From Eremothecium cymbalariae DBVPG#7215 (Eukaryota > Ascomycota > Saccharomycetes > Saccharomycetales > Saccharomycetaceae): a stretch of DNA of 64,000 bases. Position numbers and translations under genes: made by a program. Each line of letters begins with the position of its first letter. Position 1 is the stretch's first letter. The stretch spans positions 434,001-498,000 of the forward strand of contig NC_016453.1 of assembly GCF_000235365.1 (NCBI RefSeq), written 5' to 3'. The notes below the pieces were generated by a model, which ran no database searches, was not told the origin of the DNA, and saw only the letters and a list, made by a program, of their open reading frames with translations. Shown piece after piece: positions 53,280 to 63,586 of this stretch.

Positions 53280-54864
53280 AAGCAACAACAATAATAATGA
53301 CTCTGTTAATAATAATAACATAGGTAACATACACCTTAATATTAGCAATAGGAACGGTAATCAAAACCATAATACTCACGGTAATACGATGGGCACCAAT
53401 AAGTGGACTCCCACCCAAACATTGAGTGTTCCAAAGAGGGATAGACAGCCTAGACGGAAGACCAGCGATGCATCCGTGAGTTCTTTTTCGAAGATACTGT
53501 CGTCTCCTATCACTGGTGCAGCCAACAACTACGTTGAATCACAAAAGCAAATACAACCGCCTATGCAAAGAAGTCCTGTTTCTCTGGGTCCCCTTCAGCT
53601 CAATCCGAATACCAAAAAGCGAGAGGCGCTGAATAAACTGGATGTTAACTCAACCAATCAACAGGCTATAGTCCATAAAAAACATAAGTCAGATGAACAG
53701 AACTTTTATCATATTAGAAAGGCTCCGAATCCTCCTGCAGTAAAAAAAGTAGAGATTATTGAACCAGTTAAAGATACCGTAATTACTACAATTCCGTTAA
53801 AACCGCCATCTACAGAAAATGGAAGTTATCAAACACCTCAGAGGAAAAGACAGATTATCCAAGTTAATGGTTCAGAGTATGAAAAAGTAGAGCTTCTAGG
53901 CCGAGGTGGATCCTCAAAAGTGTACAAAGTGCGTAGTTCGAATAACAAGATATATGCATTGAAGAGGGTGTCTTTTGATGAGTTTGATGATACCAGTATA
54001 GATGGGTTTAAGGGTGAAATTGAGTTATTAAAAAGGTTAGAAGATCAAACCCGTGTTGTAAAGTTGATAGACCATGAAATGAATCACGGTGTGCTATATG
54101 TTGTTATGGAATGCGGTGATCATGATCTTTCTCAAGTTTTAGCTCAAAGGGCAAATATGCCTTTTGACATCGAATTCGTGCGTTACCATGCCCAAGAAAT
54201 GCTAAAATGTGTGCAAGTGGTTCACGATACAGGGATAGTTCATTCAGACTTAAAGCCTGCTAATTTTGTTTTTGTGAAAGGTATTCTAAAGATTATAGAC
54301 TTTGGTATTGCAAACGCTGTCCCTGATCATACCGTTAACATATATCGTGATACCCAAATTGGCACACCAAATTACATGGCTCCGGAAGCCTTGGTTGCCA
54401 TGAATTATACTCCAGACCAAGGCCAAACGGAACAAGAAATACAACAAAACAGGTGGAAGGTTGGTAAACCATCGGATATTTGGTCTTGTGGATGCATAAT
54501 ATATCAAATGATTTATGGAAGGCCCCCATATGGTGGGTTTCAAGGCCAAAACAGGTTGTTAGCAATTATGAATCCAGAAGTTAAAATAGTTTACCCTGAA
54601 AAAACAACGCATGGTGATCTTGTTCCACGCACTGCACTGGATACCATTAAAGCTTGTTTGGAAAGAAACCCGGAAAGAAGATGGACAGTAGATGATCTAC
54701 TAAGAGGTCCATTCATTAAACCTGTATCTGTGACGCACTTCTTTATTCGTGATTTGATTAAAAACGCTGTTAAGTATGGTTCTGACCAAAGGTATGTATC
54801 TAAAGAGAAAGTGGAAGATTTGGCAGATGATGTTTGGAACAGGTTAAGTGATTTTAGATTGTAA
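52270..54864 (+). CDS. MPS1: Dual-specificity spindle checkpoint kinase Mps1
   Basis: An 864-residue protein (S. cerevisiae 764). A long disordered N-terminal region includes a poly-Asn tract (about residues 318-343) encoded by AAC repeats. The C-terminal kinase domain (about 537-817) begins YEKVELLGRGGSSKVYKV. It contains VIHSDLKPANF-type HSDLKPANF (Ser in place of the usual Arg), IDFGIANA and the activation segment RDTQIGTPNYMAPEAL. The HSDLKPANF and MAPEA strings are characteristic of Mps1/TTK. Mps1 drives spindle pole body duplication and phosphorylates Spc105 at unattached kinetochores. The gene converges with ARP2, the same pairing as YDL028C-YDL029W. Confidence 0.97.
53218..53298 (+). 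repeat. AAC trinucleotide repeat (poly-Asn) in MPS1
   Basis: A nearly uninterrupted run of AAC codons, with AAT and other codons at its edges, in the disordered N-terminal part of MPS1. Likely length-variable. Confidence 0.9.
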
Positions 54865-55180
54865 GCTGAATTAACCAAAGGGAAAAAGAAGAAGAAGAAG
54901 AAGAACTAAGAAAAAGTTGTATTATTATTTTATTAACGTAGGGCATTATATAATATTTTAAAGATGACATTTATTTACATACCCGACGCACCGTTTAGTA
55001 CAGGCTAGGAGAGGAGATAGTTTCGGCTAAACTTCCACTTAGTTTAATTTTTATCGCAACAACTGATGAAAGATAATAGGCTAAGTAATCTATAAGCACC
55101 TAAGTTTGTGCACGATTCTTCAGTCTTATTATTAATTGTATACGTACATACATACATATATATACTGCCTTGTGTATCGT
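54865..55180. other. MPS1/ARP2 convergent 3' flanks
   Basis: 316 bp of AT-rich sequence with a short GAA repeat just after the MPS1 stop. No gene. Confidence 0.6.
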
Positions 55181-56356
55181 TTACCTTGGTCCAAACTTAG
55201 ACATAGCAGCAGGGCCCATTTCTTCCCATTCTTTTTTCGTTAGCCACATATGATCCTTATCAGCCATGATATTGGCCAAAACAGCACCACCTGTAAAAAC
55301 CATATGTTTTCTTCTTGGAGGGTCTTCAATTCTGACCTTAAATTTATCCAAGCGAGCTGGATCATTTTTTAACACTCTAGTAAACCACAACTGTTTTAAT
55401 TCCTTTTCCAAACGTGATGGCAACCCAGGATACATAGAAGAACCACCAGAGAGCACAATTGCCCTATATAATGCAGATATAATATCAACATCTGCAGATT
55501 GAATTGTACTAAATAACATTTCACCAATGCCCTGCTGTTCAACATCAACTAAACTTGGTTGAAATAGGCACTCTGGAGCTTCAAATCTTTCTGAACCAAC
55601 CTTTATTACTCTCCCATCTGGCAACTCATAAGTTTCAACTAACGTCGTAGTCTCATGGGCCAATTTAGTATCCAAATCCAAATCATATGAGACATAGCAT
55701 AGCTTTTCCTTAATTTGACGAACAGTTTCAAAATCTGCAGTCTTGTTAAATGCATACCCACGACGTGACAATAAATCAATCAAATACCTAGTCACATCCC
55801 TACCTGCAACGTCCAACCTCCTAGTTAGATGATTCAACACCACAGATTCATAAACAGGAACAATATGAGTTACACCATCACCAGAATCTACAACAACGCC
55901 TGACGACAACCCTTGGGCGTATAATGCCAACACAGCTTGAATCGCAACATAAACACCACCAAAATCATATTTTTCAAACATAACCTCACACATCTGCTCT
56001 CTGTTCTTCAAAGGATTCATAGGAGGCTCTGTCAACAAAACCTTATGACCAGCAGTAGATGGTATTTTCATCTGATCATAAAATGCATAGTCCCATAACT
56101 GTTCCATATCCGCCCAATTCTTAATAATCCCATTCTCCATAGGATAAGATATCTGTAAATATGAACGAACATTACTAGCTTCATCTCCAATCATAATATC
56201 CTTTAAAGGGGTACTAATATTGGATCGTTCTCCTGCTCTAAGAATCGGTCTACCAACAATAGAGGGAAAGGTGTAATCCGGGAAATTCTCACCAGCACGC
56301 CCTATTTTAACAAAACCAGTACCCTGATCTAGGACAATTGGTACGTATGGATCCAT
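55181..56356 (-). CDS. ARP2: Actin-related protein 2 of the Arp2/3 complex
   Basis: 391 residues from ATG 56356, the same length as S. cerevisiae Arp2. The actin-fold phosphate loops are readable: [15 protein letters not shown] near the N-terminus and [16 protein letters not shown] in the second lobe. [43 protein letters not shown] and the C-terminal MSKFGPR are family-specific. Arp2/3 nucleates branched actin at endocytic patches. Two extra codons upstream (TTG AGG) are open but not initiators. The frame is continuous from the first codon, whereas S. cerevisiae ARP2 contains an intron near its 5' end. It converges with MPS1. Confidence 0.99.
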   Translation of the reverse strand: MDPYVPIVLDQGTGFVKIGRAGENFPDYTFPSIVGRPILRAGERSNISTPLKDIMIGDEASNVRSYLQISYPMENGIIKNWADMEQLWDYAFYDQMKIPSTAGHKVLLTEPPMNPLKNREQMCEVMFEKYDFGGVYVAIQAVLALYAQGLSSGVVVDSGDGVTHIVPVYESVVLNHLTRRLDVAGRDVTRYLIDLLSRRGYAFNKTADFETVRQIKEKLCYVSYDLDLDTKLAHETTTLVETYELPDGRVIKVGSERFEAPECLFQPSLVDVEQQGIGEMLFSTIQSADVDIISALYRAIVLSGGSSMYPGLPSRLEKELKQLWFTRVLKNDPARLDKFKVRIEDPPRRKHMVFTGGAVLANIMADKDHMWLTKKEWEEMGPAAMSKFGPR

Positions 56357-56780
56357 CCTCAACTTTTTATAATACTATCCGTTACTAATGCCACCCCTGG
56401 CACCTAATATATCTTGTTTATGTGGCTTATATCTCATTAGTATAAGATACCAGTTTAACTTAACAGAAGAGAGCCCCTTTCTTTTATGTAACGGTAATAT
56501 CTCATTATACGAAACACGCTATATGATCATACTAGTAGTCCTGGTATAGTCTTAGATATTCCAGGGCCATTGAATGGCTTTATGAAGCTCTAAGAGTGTT
56601 TGTGAAGTTGGAAATATTGCCCTTTAGTATAAATCAGAAATTCATTATTTATTGTCATTAGTTTGTCGTGCGGCTTTCGTCGTAGCCACTACCCATCTGA
56701 TTCATATAAAAGTTATATGCAAGCAATGCGGCCGGTTTCCGCAAGACCTTTACGAATTGATTCAGCTTTTAGTACCTTGT
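56357..56780. promoter_or_regulatory. ARP2 upstream region
   Basis: 424 bp upstream of ARP2. A 53-codon plus-strand ORF (56388-56549) and the 5' part of the open frame described in the next entry lie here in the same phase, separated by stops. Otherwise AT-rich. Confidence 0.4.
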
Positions 56781-57068
56781 ATGGCTTACTCTAAGATAGT
56801 GACTGAATATCTTCCATCTATATTTGATCTGTCGAGATTTCCCCAAGTGTTTGAAAGTTATCGCTGTTTGTCAATTAGAAAATTAGTACCATATAGCAAT
56901 AGCGATAGTGTCCAATTTTATATTGACACACTATTATTATCCTTTAGATACCATAATAGAACCTTAATTGTCGAAATGTACCGCAGGATCTATAAAAACC
57001 TGTTCCCCAAGAATCAGTTATTTTCGTCTGGAGAAATAAGAACTTATTCTCAATTCATTCTTTTCTAG
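56781..57068 (+). CDS. Short hypothetical ORF, possibly part of a spliced or decayed gene
   Basis: 95 codons from the first ATG (MAYSKIVTEYLPSIFDL), but the frame is open for 147 codons from 56628, longer than expected by chance in AT-rich non-coding DNA. The upstream open part lacks ATG. A 53-codon ORF at 56388-56549 is in the same phase and could be an earlier exon, although the intervening 84 bases have only a weak GTATAG/TTTAG intron. There is no recognised family. It overlaps the end of the converging MRX9-like gene by 14 bp. Confidence 0.3.
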   Translation: MAYSKIVTEYLPSIFDLSRFPQVFESYRCLSIRKLVPYSNSDSVQFYIDTLLLSFRYHNRTLIVEMYRRIYKNLFPKNQLFSSGEIRTYSQFILF

Positions 57069-57768
57069 CTGGCTGTAATCTGCAGTCCAGAAGGACTATA
57101 TAATTATTAGCTCCATCTGGATGAAAAAGTTCATGGCTATTTGTTATATCAGGATATTGGAATTGAACTAGCGTTTCGCCAGGACCACCTTCAAAATGTC
57201 CAATGCATTGAAGATTACGTTTGTGCAGTTCTGCCGTTATAAGGGGGGGTAAAACTAAATCTGTCTGCTTAACAGCTTTAATGGAGTCTAACATCATTTC
57301 AGCTTTTTTAGCCTTCCAGATGCTCATCGATATTAGGATAATGGTAGCAGGTAAGCATATTCCGATAAGTACAGGCAACAACAGGAATAGCAAAGAGATG
57401 CAACCAAATAATGCCAATAACACAATGCTGTTGGGGACCCAATCAGCATTCACGGTTGATTTCAGTTTTGGATTGTGTGGGGAATATAACGGGTTCTTCT
57501 TGTGTAACTTGCGACTGGCAGAGAGAGGTTGGCGTGCCCTGTCCATATGCTGTCGCAAGATCTCTATCTGACCCAATCCCTGTTGAACCATTTTCGGTTG
57601 CTGCGCATGACTATACCGGAAGGAAGACATAGGGGGTCTCTGTGTGTGCAAGTTATGTTGTGGGACTTTGATAGCTGTTCGAGTATATCCCGTTAATTTA
57701 TTCTGCAATAATGAAGGATATTTTATGCGATTAAGTCCAAATATTTTATTCTTCTTCAACACAAACAT
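57055..57768 (-). CDS. Mitochondrial membrane protein, candidate MRX9
   Basis: 237 residues. The basic N-terminus (MFVLKKNKIFGLNRIKYPSLLQNKLTGY region) fits a mitochondrial presequence. A hydrophobic block at about 112-150 (IVLLALFGCISLLFLLLPVL then IGICLPATIILISMSIW) forms one or two membrane helices. The C-terminal domain has FEGGPGETLVQFQYPD. In S. cerevisiae the gene next to MPS1 is MRX9 (YDL027C), a mitochondrial membrane protein associated with the mitoribosome, but that protein is longer (420 residues). The assignment to MRX9 is positional and topological only. Confidence 0.45.
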   Translation of the reverse strand: MFVLKKNKIFGLNRIKYPSLLQNKLTGYTRTAIKVPQHNLHTQRPPMSSFRYSHAQQPKMVQQGLGQIEILRQHMDRARQPLSASRKLHKKNPLYSPHNPKLKSTVNADWVPNSIVLLALFGCISLLFLLLPVLIGICLPATIILISMSIWKAKKAEMMLDSIKAVKQTDLVLPPLITAELHKRNLQCIGHFEGGPGETLVQFQYPDITNSHELFHPDGANNYIVLLDCRLQPARKE

Positions 57769-58090
57769 GGTATGACATTAATATGCTTGATAATAACGTT
57801 GGTTTGATAAATAATATAGCAAGGGTAGCTCTATATTAAAAGTTCCTTGTTATATTGTAATTTATGAGAGGTGAGGTAGGATCTTCCTACAGCGTTTTTA
57901 TTCCGGAGTACATAATAATTAAATTACGCTACACTCAAAGGGAGTGAAGCGAACGGGGATCTGAATAGATTTTATTTATAGATTATTATTACTCATGGGG
58001 CTACCATTGAGAGATGCGCAATATCCGAGACTTGATTCAGATTAATTGTCTGTATAAAGTCTTCTCGCTGTTTTCGTGGCGTAGTTTATA
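57769..58090. promoter_or_regulatory. Upstream of MRX9-like gene / APM4 3' flank
   Basis: 322 bp, AT-rich, no gene or strong motif. Confidence 0.5.
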
Positions 58091-59485
58091 TCAATAACGG
58101 ACTTCATAAGCACCGGACTTCGATATATACTTGACCCACTTTACTGTATTATAATTGAGGTCCTTTTCCATTACCTTCAAATATCTGACAACTAAACCAC
58201 TATTGCTAAACATAGATATTTCAAACCGTACTGAGATCGGTGGTCGAGACCACTGCTCTAGATTTAAAGAATCATTACCGTTCCCCATAGGAACAATAAC
58301 GGCAGAAAATACGTTTTCAGTCAACCCATGATATTTATGTATCTTCCAAACAATAGCATTCTCCTCCGGTATGAATTTACCCTTACCACTGGAGACATTG
58401 ATCTTGGCATTGACAGTATCTGGAGGAGCTGGAATGTACAACTCAACGTCCTTTGCACAGAGCTTACTTGGAAATAAAGATTTCAGTGTTATGCGATACT
58501 CAACAGACTTACCCTTCAGAGTGGTCACCATTGGAGTAACCTTGAATGGAAGATTTAGGTTATCTCTAACATGGTATTTCATTAACTCAAAAAGCCCATC
58601 AGGAGGTACAAACCTAATAACCCTCTCCTGGTCAAATTTGTCCAATTGCACACATTGATGAAATTTACAATCCTCCAAAATAACACTTCCGGTGATCGCA
58701 TTCTTTATGGCTTTAGTCCCATTCTCTTCTTCTGCCCATCCATCATTTCCGGAAGATTGCGTATTGCTACTTGGTGATAAATAGTCATTGAATCCAAACT
58801 GGCAAACTGGCATTCCCGAGAGATGTGCAACACATTGTACACTGCCGTCCACATATGACTTTAAAATGGCCCCATCCTTGTTCACTAAAATAGAAATATG
58901 TTCAAATACATCCAAGTAAACTTCATTCTTCTTGTACCTAATCCCCTCTGATCGCCACAGACACATATCTTTACTGGTCAAACCCAAATTCTCCGATGAC
59001 ATGCCTCTAGCTCCAGCCTTCACTAACCACGATGGTGTATTTAATATATCGTCAGAACCTAATAAATTCTCAGATAAAGGTTTCTTAGATATGTATGGCA
59101 TAATATGTGTTAATTCGGTATCTCGTGGAATTCCATTGTCTAACACTATATCCAGGATTTCATAACATAACATAAAGTCACCTTGTAAGCTATCTTCACT
59201 ATTAATATCATAAACTTCCAATAACTTATTAAAATTATATAGGAATTCCCATATTCCTGCACTATCCGTATTGCCACGCGAAACTGTAACAAGCCATAAT
59301 CCCCCGTTAGATCTTATATGATGGAACGTTGTCGACCCCAGGGTTAAAATAGGAGATCGTACATCTAAGTTATTGATAACCTGTATCCTAAAAATCTCTG
59401 AAACACCTAATTTAATATTGTCCTTGATTAATTTTGAAATAATCAAATCCCCTCTGGGAGAATATAAAAACAATGCACTAATCAT
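58091..59485 (-). CDS. APM4: AP-2 clathrin adaptor medium (mu) subunit
   Basis: A 464-residue protein (S. cerevisiae 491). A longin-like N-terminal domain begins MISALFLYSPRGDLIISK and includes FRIQVINNLDVRSPILTLGSTTFHHIR, very close to Apm4. The C-terminal mu homology domain covers about 190-464, with RYKKNEVYLDVFEHISILVN, FVPPDGLFELMKYHVRDN and the ending WVKYISKSGAYEVRY. Apm4 is the cargo-binding subunit of the AP-2 endocytic adaptor and binds Mid2 in S. cerevisiae. It is divergent from PRS5, matching YOL062C-YOL061W. Confidence 0.98.
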   Translation of the reverse strand: MISALFLYSPRGDLIISKLIKDNIKLGVSEIFRIQVINNLDVRSPILTLGSTTFHHIRSNGGLWLVTVSRGNTDSAGIWEFLYNFNKLLEVYDINSEDSLQGDFMLCYEILDIVLDNGIPRDTELTHIMPYISKKPLSENLLGSDDILNTPSWLVKAGARGMSSENLGLTSKDMCLWRSEGIRYKKNEVYLDVFEHISILVNKDGAILKSYVDGSVQCVAHLSGMPVCQFGFNDYLSPSSNTQSSGNDGWAEEENGTKAIKNAITGSVILEDCKFHQCVQLDKFDQERVIRFVPPDGLFELMKYHVRDNLNLPFKVTPMVTTLKGKSVEYRITLKSLFPSKLCAKDVELYIPAPPDTVNAKINVSSGKGKFIPEENAIVWKIHKYHGLTENVFSAVIVPMGNGNDSLNLEQWSRPPISVRFEISMFSNSGLVVRYLKVMEKDLNYNTVKWVKYISKSGAYEVRY

Positions 59486-60053
59486 TGCACCAGCAGTACC
59501 AGCAACCGTCCTTTTCTACCTTATTTTGAACACAGCTATCAACGGGTAATTGATAGTCTTCGCTCGAGAGTCTTGACATCTCGCTCGAGAAAATAGGATA
59601 TCCGTTTTTGGTCATCCTTGCATGGCCTACATCATATTCTACGATGCTCGAGGAACCATCAATATTTCTCTGCATCCCTTCTGAGGCTGCGACAGTATAT
59701 ACAGAGTGATTTACGCTGTGTGGATACAAGAAGAGCTACCAGGACGAATTAGAATGCGTATTAGTGTTCTAAATCATGAAAGTTGACATGATAAGTTGAT
59801 ATGTATTGGATGTAATGTTGTAAGTAAGCTTGTGTTCACTTGGATTTAGTTGTAGATGGTAAGGATTTCATGTTGGAAAAATTTCCTTGAACATGGATAG
59901 GGCTTTTTAGTCATCAATCGTTGTTCACGCTTGTCTCACTTTTACAGTTTAGCTGTTGAGATTTTGTTAAGCTATATTGAACTCTGTAGTGTTGAAAATT
60001 TTGATTTAGTTATCCTTTGGAAAGGTCATCTCTGTTTCTGTATTGAATCTATA
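59486..60053. promoter_or_regulatory. APM4/PRS5 divergent promoter with three CTCGAG words
   Basis: CTCGAG occurs at 59563-59568, 59584-59589 and 59647-59652. The core resembles the binding site of the stress-induced repressor Xbp1 (TCGAG). A minus-strand open frame at 59478-59672 lacks family features and is treated as chance. Confidence 0.45.
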
Positions 60054-61448
60054 ATGAACAACATTATAATTTTTGCTGGTAGTTCACACCCTACATTAGT
60101 GGAAAAGATTTGTGAGAATTTGAGCATCAAGCCATCTCAGGTTAAATTGGGGAAGTTTTCTAACGGCGAGACTTCAATAGATATTGGGGAGTCGGTAAGA
60201 GAAAAAGATGTTTATGTTATTCAGAGTGGTTGTGGTCATGTTAATGACAATTTCATGGAATTGTTAATTCTCATAAATGCTTGCAAGACTTCTTCTGCGA
60301 ATCGTGTTACGGCGGTTATGCCATATTTTTGTTATTCTAGGCAGCCAGATATTCCTTATACTGCGAAAGGTGCTCCAATTATTTCGAAGCCTAAGCATTC
60401 TGCGGTGAAAGAGTCTGGGAATACTACAGAAATCGGTTCTGTTTTAACTACGCACAAGCCGGTGTCTCAACGTTCTCGCAAGAGCATTGATGTCGCGATT
60501 GAAAATACTCTATCTTCTTTGAGTTTGGATCGTTCTACTCCCAGAATATTGAAAAGTGAGGACAACATCCAGAGGTCGTCATCTAACTCACGGATCCCAG
60601 TTATTCCGGAACGCGATGGAACCTCATCTTCTGAAGCAGCTGGTGCCTTATTCAACACGAACAACTCAGGTTATAAGCTCTGGGTTGCCCAAGCCGGCAC
60701 GTTAATCGCGAACCTACTAACTACTGCTGGTGCAGATCATGTCATTACTATGGATTTACATGATCCCCAGTTCCAAGGGTTCTTCTCCATAGGAGTAGAT
60801 AACTTATACTGCAAGCCGCTAATCCAAGCATATATTCAACACCGGATTCCAGAATATAAAGATGCGGTCATTGTAAGCCCAGATAGTGGTGGAGCTAAAC
60901 GATCTAGTAAAGTAGCAGACGCCTTGGGTCTGCCGTTTGCGTTAATTCATAAAGAGAGGCGCTCTCAAATATTGAAAGGTCCTCCTGACGCCACTTTAGC
61001 ATCTGGGGGTGGTGTGCCGCTATCCCCCAAACCTTTGATTTCAAATCTAAGCGGATCTGAATTGAAGCATTCAATGTCTGCTTCTAAGTTTGTTCAAACA
61101 ACAATGCTGGTCGGTGACGTCCGTAACAAGGTTTGCATTCTTTTAGATGACTTGGTAGACACTTCCTACACTATAACACGCGCTGCAAGGCTATTGAAAG
61201 ATCAAGGTGCTACCAAGGTGTATGCAGTCGTGACACATGGTGTTTTTAGTGGAGATGCGTTAAACAGAGTGGCGCAGTCTGCTATAGATAAAATTGCAGT
61301 CACTAACACTGTTCCACAAGATGAGACGATTGCATTTTTAGGCAAGAACCGTGTGGATGTAATTGATGTTTCTCGTGTGTTTGGCGAAGCAATTAGACGT
61401 ATACACAACGGTGAGTCCATTAGTATGCTTTTTGAATATGTTACCTAA
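60054..61448 (+). CDS. PRS5: Ribose-phosphate pyrophosphokinase subunit Prs5
   Basis: 464 residues from the ATG at 60054 ([20 protein letters not shown]); the frame extends upstream from TTG only. PRPP synthetase core motifs are [43 protein letters not shown] and the PRPP-binding loop [16 protein letters not shown] non-homologous Ser-rich insertion at about 110-215 interrupts the catalytic fold, with a second short insert near 310-345. Insertions of this kind are typical of S. cerevisiae Prs5 and Prs1 and link PRPP synthesis to cell integrity signalling. The gene provides PRPP for nucleotide, His and Trp synthesis. Confidence 0.97.
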   Translation: MNNIIIFAGSSHPTLVEKICENLSIKPSQVKLGKFSNGETSIDIGESVREKDVYVIQSGCGHVNDNFMELLILINACKTSSANRVTAVMPYFCYSRQPDIPYTAKGAPIISKPKHSAVKESGNTTEIGSVLTTHKPVSQRSRKSIDVAIENTLSSLSLDRSTPRILKSEDNIQRSSSNSRIPVIPERDGTSSSEAAGALFNTNNSGYKLWVAQAGTLIANLLTTAGADHVITMDLHDPQFQGFFSIGVDNLYCKPLIQAYIQHRIPEYKDAVIVSPDSGGAKRSSKVADALGLPFALIHKERRSQILKGPPDATLASGGGVPLSPKPLISNLSGSELKHSMSASKFVQTTMLVGDVRNKVCILLDDLVDTSYTITRAARLLKDQGATKVYAVVTHGVFSGDALNRVAQSAIDKIAVTNTVPQDETIAFLGKNRVDVIDVSRVFGEAIRRIHNGESISMLFEYVT

Positions 61449-61747
61449 CATATGTTTCCTTCTTTTTTCAGTACGTCCTGCGGCTGGTATATTGGTAATG
61501 ATCTTATTAGATTATACTAGTTATGTTATTATTTAACCCAGAATATAGTATGAACTTTTGGGTGTGAGCTGTAAGTAAGCTTTGATCACGATTATTTGCT
61601 CCCGCATGTTAGAAGCAAGATATCTATGATTAGATCCTGCGTATGATTGCAACAATATATATTTTAGCTGCCTGTAAAATTTATCCTGTATATACATCGA
61701 ACTTGTTACAGATGCACTTAAGCGTCGCATCTGTATGAAAAGGATGC
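61449..61747. other. PRS5/RTK1 convergent 3' flanks
   Basis: 299 bp of AT-rich sequence, no gene. Confidence 0.55.
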
Positions 61748-63586
61748 TTAATTTTCATCTATTCCGGAAGAATTGTTAGAACTGTCATCATTTTTCCTCT
61801 GTTGTTTCTCTTCCTTACGTTGCTCGTTCAATTGTTTCAATTCATCGTCTGTTATTAAATGATGCAAATGCGTCTTTGGTGAAACCGATGGATAATCATT
61901 GGCGTCACATACCTCGATGGACTGAAGCCACTGGTCTTTCACAACCTCCTCAATTGACAATCTCTTGTTTATATCTAACTCCAACATCTTACCAATCAAT
62001 GGTCTGGACTGTTGGGGTAGCAATTTCAGAAGTCTATAAGGACCTCTACTGTAGTCTGCTTCGTCTTCGGGGTCTTGACAGAATAAGTTAAAGGACGGCA
62101 CATCTCTACTTGGCTTTTTCCATGGGAATCTCCGAAGAATCATACAATAATACATAACAGCCACTGACCAAACATCAACCGGCCTTGGATCGTAGTAAAC
62201 TTGGGTTAGCAGCTCCGGAGCCAAGTATGGATCACTGCCCACAATCCCCTTCGAAAGTTCAATCTTATCTCCATAGCTATATTGAAATATTACGGAACTA
62301 CCAAAATCAATCAACTTCAATATACCTGTGGAAGTCACAACGCAATTATCCAGCTTTAAATCCCTATGTGCCAAACCTTGAGAATGCAAATAATGAACAC
62401 CGCTACAGATTTGTTTGAAATAGCAAGAAACCTCATATTCATCCATGAGATCGCTCATAACCAATGTGAAAAAGTCATATGGACAATATTCCATTACTAC
62501 CAGGAACAGCTCCCCCTCTTGAAACATATCCAACGTCTCTATTACATTTTGGTGACGTAATGTTGAGCCAATGCAAAACTCAGATGTAACTTTCCGTGAA
62601 TAACTTTTCAGGGTTTCCCGAGAGTTACGAGCTCTGAAGCGCTTGACCGCAAACAGTTGGCCATCACTACCCTTTATTACAGATACAGAGCCAGATACCC
62701 CTTCTCCGAGAACCTTGCCAGGAACCCCATATTTTCGGATTAACTGACGGGCATCCTCTGCACCATATAATGTCATCTGCACTGTATTGCGATCAGTTAT
62801 TACAGCACTAGCAGGGACTCCAGTGATATCATCAACATTATGACCCGTTTGTGATACCTCATCAGGTGATACCGAAGATGTGTTTTTCTCAGGCGTGCCA
62901 GAACTCTGATGTAGTTTAAAGAATCGCTTTAGCCTTAAGGATTTCTTAGAAAGCAGATTCTCCGAATTATTAGCTAACTTCGGAGGGATCTTCCGCTGCT
63001 GCTGCTGCAGTTTTTGCACCTCTTTATCTTGAATAGATTCAATTTGTTTGAGTAGATATTGAGCTGGGTGTTGTTTTGGATGCGGAGCAGTGTCAAGAGT
63101 CGTTACAGACCCTGATGAATTCGTAGCTCTACGTGGCAGATCATAACAGTTATATGGGTTTTGCTGCTGATGTACATGAGCTTGTTTAACATGCGGATTG
63201 TTAAGCAAAGGAGGTAACATTATTCGCGAAGACACGTCGTTTGGTGAATGCCTACCATTCCCACCACTACTACGACTTGCAGCATCATTATTGTACGAGG
63301 ATGCATGGCTTGATCCACTATGTTTAGGCGATAATAGCATTCCTAAAAATTCCTTCCCCTCATTGCCCACTAAATAACCACAATTATCACTGCCACTCAA
63401 ATTCACAATATTATTATTACTATTACTATAGCTACTACTACCACGAAAGAACCTCATCAAGTTCAATCTACTCCTGCTTTTTTGCCTCGCTGAGCTTAAA
63501 CAACTACAGTTAGAAGTTGTACACTTGAGTGACCCCGATTCAACCATACTATTTCGACTTGAATGAAACGATAGTGTATCTCCCAT
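61748..63586 (-). CDS. RTK1: Hal4/Hal5-family protein kinase Rtk1
   Basis: A 612-residue kinase (S. cerevisiae Rtk1 has 620). The N-terminal 270 residues are Ser/Asn-rich and basic. The kinase domain (about 290-570) starts VLGEGVSGSVSVIKG. It has lysine in FAVKRFRAR, the catalytic loop AHRDLKLDNCV, IDFGSSVIF in place of standard DFG surroundings, and GSDPYLAPELL. DPRPVDVWSVAVMYYCM is typical of the fungal NPR/HAL family. A charged Lys/Glu tail follows. Family members regulate plasma-membrane transporters, including Trk1. The position near APM4/PRS5 and MPS1 matches the merged YDL02x/YOL06x segments. Confidence 0.92.
   Translation of the reverse strand: MGDTLSFHSSRNSMVESGSLKCTTSNCSCLSSARQKSRSRLNLMRFFRGSSSYSNSNNNIVNLSGSDNCGYLVGNEGKEFLGMLLSPKHSGSSHASSYNNDAASRSSGGNGRHSPNDVSSRIMLPPLLNNPHVKQAHVHQQQNPYNCYDLPRRATNSSGSVTTLDTAPHPKQHPAQYLLKQIESIQDKEVQKLQQQQRKIPPKLANNSENLLSKKSLRLKRFFKLHQSSGTPEKNTSSVSPDEVSQTGHNVDDITGVPASAVITDRNTVQMTLYGAEDARQLIRKYGVPGKVLGEGVSGSVSVIKGSDGQLFAVKRFRARNSRETLKSYSRKVTSEFCIGSTLRHQNVIETLDMFQEGELFLVVMEYCPYDFFTLVMSDLMDEYEVSCYFKQICSGVHYLHSQGLAHRDLKLDNCVVTSTGILKLIDFGSSVIFQYSYGDKIELSKGIVGSDPYLAPELLTQVYYDPRPVDVWSVAVMYYCMILRRFPWKKPSRDVPSFNLFCQDPEDEADYSRGPYRLLKLLPQQSRPLIGKMLELDINKRLSIEEVVKDQWLQSIEVCDANDYPSVSPKTHLHHLITDDELKQLNEQRKEEKQQRKNDDSSNNSSGIDEN

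Noticed and set aside
59478..59672. 65-codon minus-strand ORF at the APM4 start
   Set aside because: It overlaps the APM4 N-terminus in another phase, and APM4 begins exactly like its S. cerevisiae ortholog, so no upstream exon is needed.
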